From Lysobacterales bacterium (lineage in GTDB: Bacteria; Pseudomonadota; Gammaproteobacteria; Xanthomonadales; SZUA-36), in assembly GCA_029287515.1 (NCBI GenBank), contig JARFQZ010000186.1, positions 1 through 18,547 on the forward strand: a stretch of 18,547 nucleotides of DNA, in the 5' to 3' direction. Positions 1 through 6,955 of the stretch are shown one piece after another. The notes beneath the pieces were generated by a model. That model was not told where the DNA came from, searched no databases, and saw only the letters and a list, made by a program, of their open reading frames with translations. The position numbers and the translations under genes were made by a program. How positions within the stretch are numbered: the stretch's first letter is position 1; each line of letters starts with the position of its first letter.

Positions 1-1049
1 GTATCGGCCTGCATACGGCCCTTGGTGAGCGCCACCGAATAGAACTCGCCGACCGACTCGTCACCCTTCAGGATGACGCTGGGGTACTTCCAGGTGATCG
101 CCGACCCGGTCTCGACCTGGGTCCAGGAGATCTTCGACTTGCGTCCCTCGGCGAGACCCCGCTTGGTGACGAAGTTGTAGATCCCGCCGACACCGGTCTC
201 CGGGTCGCCCGGGTACCAGTTCTGCACCGTCGAGTACTTGATCTCGGCGTCTTCCAGCGCCACCAGTTCCACCACTGCCGCCTGCAGTTGGTTTTCATCA
301 CGCATCGGGGCCGTGCAGCCTTCCAGGTAACTGACATAGCTGTTGTCTTCGGCAATGATGAGGGTTCGCTCGAATTGTCCCGTTTCGGCCGCGTTGATCC
401 TGAAGTAGGTGCTCAATTCCATCGGGCAGCGCACGCCCCTGGGAATGTACACAAAGCTGCCATCGGAAAAGACAGCCGAGTTGAGCGCCGCGAAAAAATT
501 ATCCCGTGGCGGAACGACCGTTCCGAGGTATTTTTGCACCAACTCGGGGTAATCCCTGGCCGCTTCGGAAAACGAACAGAAAATCACGCCGGCCTTCTTG
601 AGTTCTTCACGGAAAGTCGTGCCGACGGACACCGAGTCGAATACCGCATCCACGGCAACACCGGCAAGCCGGGCCCTCTCGTGCAGTGGAACGCCCAGCT
701 TGTCGTAGGTTTCCAGCAACTTTGGATCGACTTCATCCAGGCTTTGGGGCCGGTCCTTGTCGGATTTGGGCGCCGAGAAATAGGATATGGCCTGGAAATC
801 GACCGGGTCGATCTGTAAATGTGCCCAGTCCGGCTGTTGCATTTCGAGCCAGCGGCGATAAGCCTGGAGTCGCCATTCAAGCAGCCATTCCGGTTCTTCC
901 TTGCGTGCTGAAATCCAGCGCACAACGTCTTCGTTCAGCCCCGGCGGCACCGTTTCGGATTCGATATCAGTAACAAATCCGTGGCGGTATTTCTGTTGTA
1001 CGAAATGGTCTACGGAACTCGTATCCGGTGTGGTTTGATCATTGCTCAT
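1..1049 (-). CDS. sufB: Fe-S cluster assembly scaffold SufB (3' end outside the window)
   Basis: SufB is the scaffold subunit of the cytosolic SufBCD complex, on which Fe-S clusters are built with sulfur from SufS/SufE. The visible part is 349 codons of a protein that is usually about 480-500 residues, so roughly the last 130-150 residues lie beyond position 1. Recognisable stretches are the N-terminal region with YFSAPKSD (near residues 90-97), YIPRGVRCPMELSTYFRIN (about 201-219), YLEGCTAPMRDENQLQAAVV (about 241-260, with the conserved Cys245) and the beta-helix core with GEFYSVALT. The ATG follows a GGAA-type ribosome site and lies 16 nt after the stop of the Rrf2 regulator, so the two form one operon; sufC, sufD and sufS would be expected next. 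Codon use changes sharply near position 250: the part at 3-248 uses only GAG for Glu and only AAG for Lys, unlike the rest of the gene. Confidence 0.95.
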   Translation of the reverse strand, partial: MSNDQTTPDTSSVDHFVQQKYRHGFVTDIESETVPPGLNEDVVRWISARKEEPEWLLEWRLQAYRRWLEMQQPDWAHLQIDPVDFQAISYFSAPKSDKDRPQSLDEVDPKLLETYDKLGVPLHERARLAGVAVDAVFDSVSVGTTFREELKKAGVIFCSFSEAARDYPELVQKYLGTVVPPRDNFFAALNSAVFSDGSFVYIPRGVRCPMELSTYFRINAAETGQFERTLIIAEDNSYVSYLEGCTAPMRDENQLQAAVVELVALEDAEIKYSTVQNWYPGDPETGVGGIYNFVTKRGLAEGRKSKISWTQVETGSAITWKYPSVILKGDESVGEFYSVALTKGRMQAD

Positions 1050-1065
1050 GTCTTTTCCGGCCTGT

Positions 1066-1512
1066 TCAAGCGGTGTTCAGTGTTGTGATTTGCAGTGGGT
1101 TTGGCTTGCCGCCCATCGGAGCGGACATCTCGGCCAGACTGACTTCCCTGAGCGCTTGCGCAACGGCCAGGCTGATCCGTTGCCAGTTGCCACGGAGCTC
1201 GCACTGGTCTTCCTGGCTGCACAGTCCTTCTTCCACACTGCATTCGGTCATGGCTATGGGTCCTTCAATCGCCGCGATGACTTCAGCCACACTGATGTCC
1301 GATGCCTCGCGTTTTACGCGGTAGCCGCCGTTGGCGCCCCGGTAGGATTCCAGCAGTCCGTTTCCCGCCAGGAGTTTCAGCACCTTGCTGGCAGTGGGCG
1401 TCTCCACGTGGACACGCTCAGCCAGTGCATGTGCGCTCAACATCCCGCCATCCCGGGTCATCTCCACCATCATCAAAATGGCATAGTCAGTTAATTTTGA
1501 GATCCTCAGCAT
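1066..1512 (-). CDS. Rrf2-family Fe-S regulator of the suf operon (SufR/IscR-like)
   Basis: This 148-residue protein is an Rrf2-family transcription factor with an N-terminal winged helix-turn-helix (about residues 1-65, beginning MLRISKLTDYA and including ANGGYRVKR). A cysteine cluster follows at C91, C98 and C104, with spacing close to the three [2Fe-2S]-binding cysteines of IscR (92, 98, 104). Known relatives, the SUF-system regulators of Xanthomonas-type gammaproteobacteria, sit first in the suf operon and sense Fe-S status. That matches this position immediately upstream of sufB. The ATG fits the family's usual MLR-S-LTDYA start. No Shine-Dalgarno sequence is visible, and an AT-rich palindrome ends only one base upstream of the start, so autoregulation and a very short or absent leader are likely (inference). 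Confidence 0.92.
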   Translation of the reverse strand: MLRISKLTDYAILMMVEMTRDGGMLSAHALAERVHVETPTASKVLKLLAGNGLLESYRGANGGYRVKREASDISVAEVIAAIEGPIAMTECSVEEGLCSQEDQCELRGNWQRISLAVAQALREVSLAEMSAPMGGKPNPLQITTLNTA

Positions 1513-1513
1513 T

Positions 1514-1533
1514 CTTATATAGTACCATATAAG
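1514..1533. promoter_or_regulatory. 20-bp AT-rich palindrome, candidate operator of the suf regulator
   Basis: The sequence CTTATATAGTACCATATAAG is an inverted repeat in which 9 of 10 base pairs match around a central GTAC; only 1521/1526 mismatch. It ends one base before the minus-strand start codon of the Rrf2 regulator and lies in the divergent space shared with amgK. Rrf2 proteins bind dyad-symmetric sites as dimers and commonly repress their own gene. Position and symmetry suggest an autorepression site; no binding consensus for this subfamily was checked. Confidence 0.55.
1519..1527 (-). promoter_or_regulatory. Candidate extended -10 promoter of the suf regulator operon
   Basis: Read on the minus strand, TGGTACTAT (1527 to 1519) fits an extended -10 box (TGn then TACTAT, 4 of 6 to TATAAT). 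Initiation 7 nt downstream would fall on the A of the ATG at 1512, giving a leaderless mRNA, which agrees with the missing Shine-Dalgarno. A TTTAAA at 1539-1544 pairs with TATATA at 1516-1521 over 17 bp as an alternative, but that -10 would start transcription inside the start codon. Either way the element lies within the palindrome. Confidence 0.3.
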
Positions 1534-1589
1534 TACTGTTTAAAGGCCTTACCGTTTCAAGTCAGCAGCTATTGCGGCAGAATGTATCG

Positions 1590-2582
1590 ATGACACTGAA
1601 AAACGCGGGTGTGCAGGCACCGACCGACTCCCGGCAGATAGCCGCCGCTTCATGGGCGGCAAGCCAGTTGGGGCGGGATGAAGTCGGACTGGAACCGGTA
1701 TCGGGCGATGCCAGTTTCAGGCGCTACTTCCGGTTCCACGACGGCTTGCGCTCTGTCATTTTGATGGATGCCCCTCCGGAGAAAGAAGATTCCGCCCCCT
1801 TCGTGGACATTGCCCACCGCCTCAAATCAGCCGGGTTGAACGCACCATCGATCCTTTCTTTTGACCTGGAAAAGGGTTTTGGCCTGTTGGAAGACTTCGG
1901 CGACACCCTTTACCGCGAATTGATCAGCGAAAACACGGTGGACGCGATTTTTCCGGAGCTTTTCGGTTTGCTGGACGGTATGGCACGGCGGGTGAATACG
2001 AACGGTCTGCCGGACTATTCCGCCGAAGCGCTTCTGGCCGAACTCGACCTGTTCAAATCCTGGTACCTTGAAACCCACCGGCAAAGACCGATGAGCGGCA
2101 ATGAACAGATCATATGGGACGAGACATGTTCACAATTAGTCGAATCGGCTCAGGATCAGCCACAGGTTTTCGTCCACAAGGACTTCCATTCCTGCAACCT
2201 GCTGGAAACACCTGCCGGTCCCGGAATCATCGATTTCCAGGATGGCCTCCGCGGACCCGTGAGTTATGACCTGGTCTCACTGATCTGGGACCGCTACGTC
2301 GCCTGGCCCAGGCCGAGACTGGAATCCTGGATGTCCGCCGCCCATGTCATGCTGCCGGTCAAGTGCACCCGCGAAGAATGGATTCGCCGCTGCGACTGGA
2401 TGGGTTTGCAGCGAAATCTGAAAATAGTGGGCATTTTCGCCCGCCTGAAACACCGCGACGGTAAACAGGGATACGTGGAAATGATCCCCCGTTTCTACCA
2501 GTACCTGCTGGACGTGTTACCCCTCTACCCTGAGTTCCGGAAATTCAAGCTGATGCTGGAGCAGAAAGAATGCGCGCCATGA
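1590..2582 (+). CDS. amgK: N-acetylmuramate/N-acetylglucosamine 1-kinase AmgK
   Basis: AmgK phosphorylates the anomeric position of MurNAc (and GlcNAc) released during cell-wall recycling. The product has the aminoglycoside phosphotransferase (APH) fold: an N-lobe containing SGDASFRRYFR and SVILMDAPPEKED, the catalytic loop HKDFHSCN (residues 196-203) with Asp198 as likely base, and the metal-binding IDFQD (residues 214-218). The ATG at 1590 gives 330 residues; a TTG at 1572 would add six residues, and neither start has a strong ribosome site. The stop overlaps the start of murU by 13 bp. The SDASFRRYF and LMDAPP signatures and the murU partner separate it from true antibiotic kinases, so it should not be read as an aminoglycoside-resistance gene. 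Confidence 0.9.
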   Translation: MTLKNAGVQAPTDSRQIAAASWAASQLGRDEVGLEPVSGDASFRRYFRFHDGLRSVILMDAPPEKEDSAPFVDIAHRLKSAGLNAPSILSFDLEKGFGLLEDFGDTLYRELISENTVDAIFPELFGLLDGMARRVNTNGLPDYSAEALLAELDLFKSWYLETHRQRPMSGNEQIIWDETCSQLVESAQDQPQVFVHKDFHSCNLLETPAGPGIIDFQDGLRGPVSYDLVSLIWDRYVAWPRPRLESWMSAAHVMLPVKCTREEWIRRCDWMGLQRNLKIVGIFARLKHRDGKQGYVEMIPRFYQYLLDVLPLYPEFRKFKLMLEQKECAP

Positions 2583-3232
2583 TACTGGCAGCCGGCCGGG
2601 GTGAACGCCTGCGGCCACTGACGGACGAAGTACCCAAGCCGCTGGTGCCGATTGCCGGCAAGCCACTGATCGAATACCACCTGGAAGCGCTGGCTGCCGG
2701 CGGTTTCCGGGAAATTGTGATCAACCAGGGCCATCTGGGCTCGATGTTGCCCGAAGCACTGGGGAACGGCGGGCGCTGGGGAATACATATTCACTGGTCC
2801 GATGAGCAGCCCGAAGCACTGGAAACGGGCGGGGGCATATTCAAGGCGCTCCCGATGCTGGGTTCTGCGCCTTTCCTGGTCATCAACGGCGACGTCTGGA
2901 CGAATTATTCCTTCTCCCGGCTGCGGGCCGTTAAATGCGACTGGGCCCACCTGGTGATGGTGCCCAATCCCGTGCACAACCCCGGGGGCGATTTCGCGCT
3001 GGACTGCGGCCGGATCAGGGAGACCGGTGACGCCAGGCTGACTTTCAGCGGCATCGGTGTTTACAATCCGCGGCTGTTTGGCTCCTGCAAGCCGGGCAAA
3101 TTTTCGGTCGTACCCCTGCTGAAAACCGCAATGACCGATCACCTCGTGACCGGTGAAACATTCGCCGGCTCCTGGGACGACATCGGCACGCCCGAAAGAC
3201 TGGATAAGCTGAATCAGGTTTTACTTTCATAA
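2570..3232 (+). CDS. murU: N-acetylmuramate alpha-1-phosphate uridylyltransferase MurU
   Basis: MurU joins UTP and MurNAc-1-phosphate into UDP-MurNAc, the last step of the AmgK/MurU recycling route. The 220-residue protein is a sugar-phosphate nucleotidyltransferase: the nucleotide-binding loop MILAAGRGERLRPLT (residues 4-18), KPLVPIAGKPLIEYHL (23-38), ETGGGIFKALP (85-95), the metal-binding NGDVW (106-110) and a C-terminal GSWDDIGTPERL. Its length is that of MurU and GlmU-unlike: there is no acetyltransferase half. The ATG lies inside the end of amgK, so translation is probably coupled. A second ATG three codons on is possible but would cut into the conserved N-terminus. Fosfomycin-insensitive UDP-MurNAc synthesis by this pair is established in Pseudomonas and inferred here. 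Confidence 0.92.
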   Translation: MRAMILAAGRGERLRPLTDEVPKPLVPIAGKPLIEYHLEALAAGGFREIVINQGHLGSMLPEALGNGGRWGIHIHWSDEQPEALETGGGIFKALPMLGSAPFLVINGDVWTNYSFSRLRAVKCDWAHLVMVPNPVHNPGGDFALDCGRIRETGDARLTFSGIGVYNPRLFGSCKPGKFSVVPLLKTAMTDHLVTGETFAGSWDDIGTPERLDKLNQVLLS

Positions 3233-3237
3233 ATTAT

Positions 3238-3266
3238 TTGTCTTTAGTGTTGTAGTGTGGTATAAC
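3238..3266 (+). promoter_or_regulatory. Sigma-70 promoter of the orphan lipoprotein gene
   Basis: TTGTCT (3238-3243) and TATAAC (3261-3266) are separated by exactly 17 bp, and the -10 is preceded by TGG, giving an extended -10. Transcription should start near 3273, leaving a leader of about 26 nt before the ATG at 3299, with GGAAAA about 7 nt upstream of it. This is the best promoter match noticed in the window and separates the lipoprotein gene from amgK-murU. Confidence 0.6.
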
Positions 3267-3298
3267 ACCTTCACACATAGTATTTTTGGAAAACTGAA

Positions 3299-5053
3299 AT
3301 GACCCATTTGCGAATATTCACCCTGACCCTTGCAACGCTGCTTATGTTGGCGGCTTGTGGGAAAAGCGATGAACAGGTTTCAGCCGTACCGGATAACGGC
3401 GGCAATGACCTGCTGGCCTTCGTTCCGGCAGATACGCCCTACGTTGCTGCCAACCTCGAGCCCATTCCGGAAGACGTCCTGGACAGCTACCTGGCAAAAG
3501 CACAGCCGGTGCTCGAGTCCATGCAGGAACAGCTGAGCCAGGCAAGGGCCCGCATCGAATCTGCCGGGAATCCCGGCAATGCAGACCCGGCGGAAAAACT
3601 GGCGCACGCACTCATGTCCGAGCTTGACGGCAAGCTGAATCGCGCGGGCATGGAGAGCATGGGATTCGATCTGCGCGCAAACCAGGTCATCTACGGAGTC
3701 GGCGCGTTCCCGGTTGTCCGGCTGGGCCTGTCTGATTCAGCCGCGTTAAGGGCGACCGTTCTTCGCGTATTGGAGCAGGCGGACGTGACGGCCCCGGAGC
3801 AAGAATACCAGGGTGTCTCTTACTGGAAAGTAAGCGATGATGACACCGGCGAAGTCCCCGTCGGATTTTACATTTCCATCCTCGAGGACCACGTGGCCAT
3901 CGGCGTTCTTCCCCTGGTTGCCGAGACCGAACTTTTGCCCGCTTTCCTGGGTCTTCAAATGCCTGCGGGCAACGATGCCCATGCCAGGCTGGCCGAACTG
4001 AACAAGATCCATGATTACACTCCCTACGGCTCGGGCATCCTGAACACACACGATCTCATCGATGCCCTGGTTCAGCCCGATTCGCTGGCAGGGCGCGCGA
4101 TGGCGTCCTCGGCGCATGTCTCTGGCGAACCTCTTACGCCCGAGTGCATCTCTGAAATACACGGCATGGCGGATAATGCCCCCCGCATGACCCTCGGTGT
4201 GCAGGATCTGACTGAGCACACTGTGGCCATGCAGTACCGGGTGGAGGCGCCGGAATCCCTGTCGGGCCAGCTGATGTCGCTGGTTTCGGAAATACCGATG
4301 GTTGACGCACTGTCCGACAAGGTCGTGGAATTTGCGTTTGGACTGAAATTTGGACCCGTTCGTGATTTCCTGATCGAAAAAGCGACCGCGATCAGTAACA
4401 ATCCTTACCAGTGTGAGCACCTCGCCGAATTCAATCTGAAGGCGACTGAAGTCCTGACCCAACTGAACCAGCCGATGCCGCCTTTCCTGAACAATTTCCG
4501 GGGCATCAGGGTAAGCGTCACGGAGTTTATCGCAGGCCGTCAATCCTTGCAGGAAAACGCCCGCGGTCAACTGGCTCTGCATGTTGAACAGCCGCAAATG
4601 TTGGTGGGCATGGCCCAGATGATGGTACCCGATCTTTCAGAACTGGCCATAACACCGGGCGATCCGCCGGTGCGCCTGCCTGAAAACATGGTCCCCACAC
4701 CCGGGGTTACCGCGTATGCCGCGATGTCCAGCGACGCGATCGGAATCGCCCTGGGCGAAGGTGAAGAGGAAAGCCTGCCCGGTTTCCTTGAAGAGGAGAA
4801 AGGTCCTGAAGGCATGTTCATGTCAGCCAGTTACGACATGGGCGCATACCTGGATTACAAAGAGCTGTTTTCCGACCAGGTCACAACGGCCTACAACGTG
4901 CCGGAGGCAGAAAGATCTGCACACGACGAGAAAGCCGGTGAAATCCAGGAGGCCGCTGCCAAAGCATTGCGGGATATTGCGGACAGGAACACGTCCACGC
5001 TCAGCTTCACTCCGAAAGGACTGGTGATTGACAACCGCGTCTCATTCAAATAG
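3299..5053 (+). CDS. Large lipoprotein of unknown function (584 residues)
   Basis: I do not recognise a defined family with confidence. The N-terminus is a lipoprotein signal: a short hydrophobic stretch ending in the lipobox LAAC with Cys20, then GKSDEQ. Ser at +3 after the cysteine and no Asp at +2 suggest outer-membrane sorting by the E. coli rule (inference). The mature part is soluble, with acidic stretches and no membrane segment. It begins LLAFVPADTPYVAANLEP, an opening that loosely recalls DUF3352-type exported proteins, and alternates predicted strands and helices. Two further cysteines, C283 and C372, are the only others and could form a disulfide. The gene has its own strong promoter and stands alone, ending 2 bp before a repeat element. 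Codon use resembles its neighbours, giving no sign of recent transfer. Confidence 0.85.
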   Translation: MTHLRIFTLTLATLLMLAACGKSDEQVSAVPDNGGNDLLAFVPADTPYVAANLEPIPEDVLDSYLAKAQPVLESMQEQLSQARARIESAGNPGNADPAEKLAHALMSELDGKLNRAGMESMGFDLRANQVIYGVGAFPVVRLGLSDSAALRATVLRVLEQADVTAPEQEYQGVSYWKVSDDDTGEVPVGFYISILEDHVAIGVLPLVAETELLPAFLGLQMPAGNDAHARLAELNKIHDYTPYGSGILNTHDLIDALVQPDSLAGRAMASSAHVSGEPLTPECISEIHGMADNAPRMTLGVQDLTEHTVAMQYRVEAPESLSGQLMSLVSEIPMVDALSDKVVEFAFGLKFGPVRDFLIEKATAISNNPYQCEHLAEFNLKATEVLTQLNQPMPPFLNNFRGIRVSVTEFIAGRQSLQENARGQLALHVEQPQMLVGMAQMMVPDLSELAITPGDPPVRLPENMVPTPGVTAYAAMSSDAIGIALGEGEEESLPGFLEEEKGPEGMFMSASYDMGAYLDYKELFSDQVTTAYNVPEAERSAHDEKAGEIQEAAAKALRDIADRNTSTLSFTPKGLVIDNRVSFK

Positions 5054-5055
5054 GA

Positions 5056-5157
5056 GGAGTTTCGCTTCCCTGCTCCCGCCGTTGGCGGAAGGCGGCTGCA
5101 CTCAACGTGGTTAATGAGTCCGCTGCGCGGACATGCGGGAGTTTCGCTTCCCTGCTC
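5056..5157. repeat. REP-like intergenic element with 20-bp terminal direct repeats
   Basis: This 102-bp stretch fills the space between two convergent genes. GGAGTTTCGCTTCCCTGCTC occurs identically at 5056-5075 and 5138-5157, starting 82 bp apart. Between the copies lie three small inverted repeats: CCGCC/GGCGG (5076-5080 and 5084-5088), ACTCA/TGAGT (5100-5104 and 5115-5119) and GTCCGC/GCGGAC (5118-5123 and 5127-5132). CTCCCGC at 5073-5079 also pairs with GCGGGAG at 5135-5141, so the whole can fold on itself. The right copy ends inside the hda stop codon. The layout is that of a mobile palindromic repeat such as a REP/BIME unit; copies elsewhere in the genome were not visible to me. Confidence 0.65.
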
Positions 5158-5851
5158 AGGCCCGGAGGATTTTCCGGGCCATGGGCACGGTGATTTTTCT
5201 TTTCTCTGCAAACGCGGCATCTTTCAGATGCTCCAGGGTCTGTAGCAGTGACGCCATGTCACGTTTGCCATATTTGATCAGGTAGTTCTGGACTTCATCC
5301 GGAACTTCGATACGGAGTGCTTTGGCTCTTTGCTTCAGGATTGCCAGTTTGCCTTCATCATCCGGCAACTGGAGTTTTTGTCGCACTCCCCAGGCCAGCC
5401 TCGAAGCGAGGTCGGGCAGAAAAAACTCCAGCCTGGACAAAGGCTCTTTGCTGCTGACGAGCAACCGGCCCTCGGCAGCCCGCACCTCGTTGAAACAGGC
5501 GAACAGGGCATTTTCCCAAACGGGATTCCCGACCACGCTGTCGATGTCGTCCACGCACACCAGGTCCAGTACGCGCAGGCCCTCGAGACTGGCGGCTGCC
5601 TCCTCGGGCAGCTTGCTCATAGCGATATAAAATGCGGCCAGACCCCCTTCCCGCGCTGAGTGGCATAAGGCATTCAACAAATGGGATTTGCCGGTACCGT
5701 CCGGCCCGGAGATAAACAGGCTGCCGCCCGGCTCATCGAGCAGGCCCTCAACCGACGCGAGTGCGCCGGCGTTAGGCCCGGCGACGAAATCTTCGAACCG
5801 GTCCGGCCTTCTCGGTTCCAGCTGCAGCGGTATCTGGGGCGAAAACAACAT
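5156..5851 (-). CDS. hda: DnaA regulatory inactivator Hda
   Basis: Hda works with the DNA-loaded sliding clamp to stimulate ATP hydrolysis by DnaA and so prevent re-initiation of replication. The 231-residue length matches the family. The N-terminus carries QIPLQL (residues 6-11), a clamp-binding motif of the QL-SPLPL type. One AAA+ domain follows with Walker A GPDGTGKSH (49-57) and Walker B DLVCVDDID (96-104), and conserved LASRL and LKQRAKALRIEVPDEV segments resemble DnaA domain III. There is no DnaA DNA-binding domain IV, which excludes DnaA itself. The ATG abuts the stop codon of the upstream permease gene with no gap, so the two are co-transcribed. The last codons form a strong hairpin at 5159-5180. 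Confidence 0.93.
   Translation of the reverse strand: MLFSPQIPLQLEPRRPDRFEDFVAGPNAGALASVEGLLDEPGGSLFISGPDGTGKSHLLNALCHSAREGGLAAFYIAMSKLPEEAAASLEGLRVLDLVCVDDIDSVVGNPVWENALFACFNEVRAAEGRLLVSSKEPLSRLEFFLPDLASRLAWGVRQKLQLPDDEGKLAILKQRAKALRIEVPDEVQNYLIKYGKRDMASLLQTLEHLKDAAFAEKRKITVPMARKILRA
5159..5180. terminator. 8-bp hairpin at the 3' end of hda
   Basis: GGCCCGGA (5159-5166) and TCCGGGCC (5173-5180) form a perfect 8-bp GC-rich stem with a 6-nt loop, located in the last hda codons immediately before its stop. There is no T-tract on either side, so it is not a classical intrinsic terminator. It may pause transcription or protect the mRNA 3' end together with the adjacent repeat element. Confidence 0.35.
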
Positions 5852-6943
5852 TCAGCTGTCCTCCGCGTCCCCGTCTTTCCGGAGATACAAAACGCTTTCC
5901 CGATACTTCTGGTGCATAAATCCAACCAGCACATTCAGCGCTGAAGCCACCGGCAACGCCAGCAGGATACCCAGAAAACCGAACAATTGGCCTCCTGCCA
6001 GCACTGCGAAAATAACAGCCACCGGATGCAGACCCACGCGGTCACCCACCAGCTTGGGCGTCAACACCATGCCTTCCAGTGCCTGCCCTGCAGCGAATAC
6101 CACTCCCACCAGCACGGGATGTAACAGGTCCTGGAACTGGAAGACCGCGGCGATCAGGGCGGCAACCACACCAACGAAAGTCCCCAGGTAGGGAACGATA
6201 CTCAGCAATCCGGCCCCCATGCCGATGATCAGCGCGAGGTCCAGCCCAAGCAACCACAAACCCGCCGTGTATATCAGGCCCAATGCGATCATCACCATCA
6301 ACTGACCCCGAACGAATGCACCAAGGACTTCCTCGATCTCACGGCAGAGCCCGCTGACAACCGGCTCGGCGTTCCGGGGAATCAGGGTGCGCACCCCTTC
6401 CACCAGGGCATCCCAATCGCGCAACAGGTAAAACGTCACAACCGGCACCAGGACCAGGTTCATCAACCAGTTCAGCACGGCCTGCCCGCCGCGGGAAACG
6501 GTTCCCAGCACTCCCAACAGGGCGCTGCTGGCTTCTCGCCAATAAGCCTTGAGCGCTTCGGCCAGGCTCTCCGCATCCAGTTCAAAAATCGTCAATCCCA
6601 GGTTCTGCTGCAGCCAGGGAACAGCGGTTCCAGCCAGCCACTCGAACATGGCGGGTGCATTGTTCACCAGGCGCTCAACCTGTTCCCGGAACAGGGGCAG
6701 CAGGAATAACAACACCAGGAACAGTATTGCCGTAATCAGGACAAAAACCAGCACGACGGCAAAGGTGCGGCTGATCTGCCAGCGGATGAGCCTGACCCGT
6801 TGCAGGCGGTCGACCAGTGGATCAGCCAGGAACGCCAGTCCGGCTGAAATCACGAACGGTGTAATCACCGGCGCCAGCGCGTAAATCAGCCAGCCCAGGG
6901 CAAAGACCAGGACGAGGATAAACCAATGCCGCGAGTCACTCAT
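5852..6943 (-). CDS. AI-2E family / PerM-like membrane transporter
   Basis: This 363-residue inner-membrane protein belongs to the AI-2E exporter/PerM (YfgO) family. Hydrophobic segments appear at about residues 8-45, 60-90, 155-175, 215-265 and 270-340, giving around seven or eight membrane spans. Family marks are VTFYLLRDWD after the third group, AFVRGQ, the GLLSIVPYLGT stretch and PKLVGDRVGLHPVAVIFAVLAGG near the C-terminus. Substrates in this family are uncertain; signal export and Na+/H+ antiport have both been proposed for members. It lies between the DUF2066 gene and hda, a neighbourhood I know from other Gammaproteobacteria, and its stop codon abuts the hda ATG. The symbol perM would fit by analogy but is not proven. 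Confidence 0.88.
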   Translation of the reverse strand: MSDSRHWFILVLVFALGWLIYALAPVITPFVISAGLAFLADPLVDRLQRVRLIRWQISRTFAVVLVFVLITAILFLVLLFLLPLFREQVERLVNNAPAMFEWLAGTAVPWLQQNLGLTIFELDAESLAEALKAYWREASSALLGVLGTVSRGGQAVLNWLMNLVLVPVVTFYLLRDWDALVEGVRTLIPRNAEPVVSGLCREIEEVLGAFVRGQLMVMIALGLIYTAGLWLLGLDLALIIGMGAGLLSIVPYLGTFVGVVAALIAAVFQFQDLLHPVLVGVVFAAGQALEGMVLTPKLVGDRVGLHPVAVIFAVLAGGQLFGFLGILLALPVASALNVLVGFMHQKYRESVLYLRKDGDAEDS

Positions 6944-6955
6944 GAACGGGAAGGC

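Noticed and set aside
1590..2582. Reading amgK as an aminoglycoside-resistance kinase
   Set aside because: The APH fold is shared, but the SDASFRRYF and LMDAPP signatures and the overlapping murU gene identify the cell-wall sugar kinase.
2747..2824. Repeated GCCCGAAGCACTGG in murU
   Set aside because: Both copies encode PEAL in the conserved MurU sequence context, and the flanking bases differ; it looks like coincidence of similar residues rather than a duplication.
2525..3142. Open frame of 205 codons on the minus strand opposite murU
   Set aside because: It mirrors a clearly conserved enzyme gene, has no ribosome site or known motif, and would overlap murU and the end of amgK.
3746..4597. 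Long open frame (283 codons) on the minus strand opposite the orphan lipoprotein gene
   Set aside because: The plus-strand gene has a signal peptide, promoter and ribosome site; the opposite frame has no recognisable domain and is rich in Arg, His and Gln as expected for an antisense shadow in GC-rich DNA.
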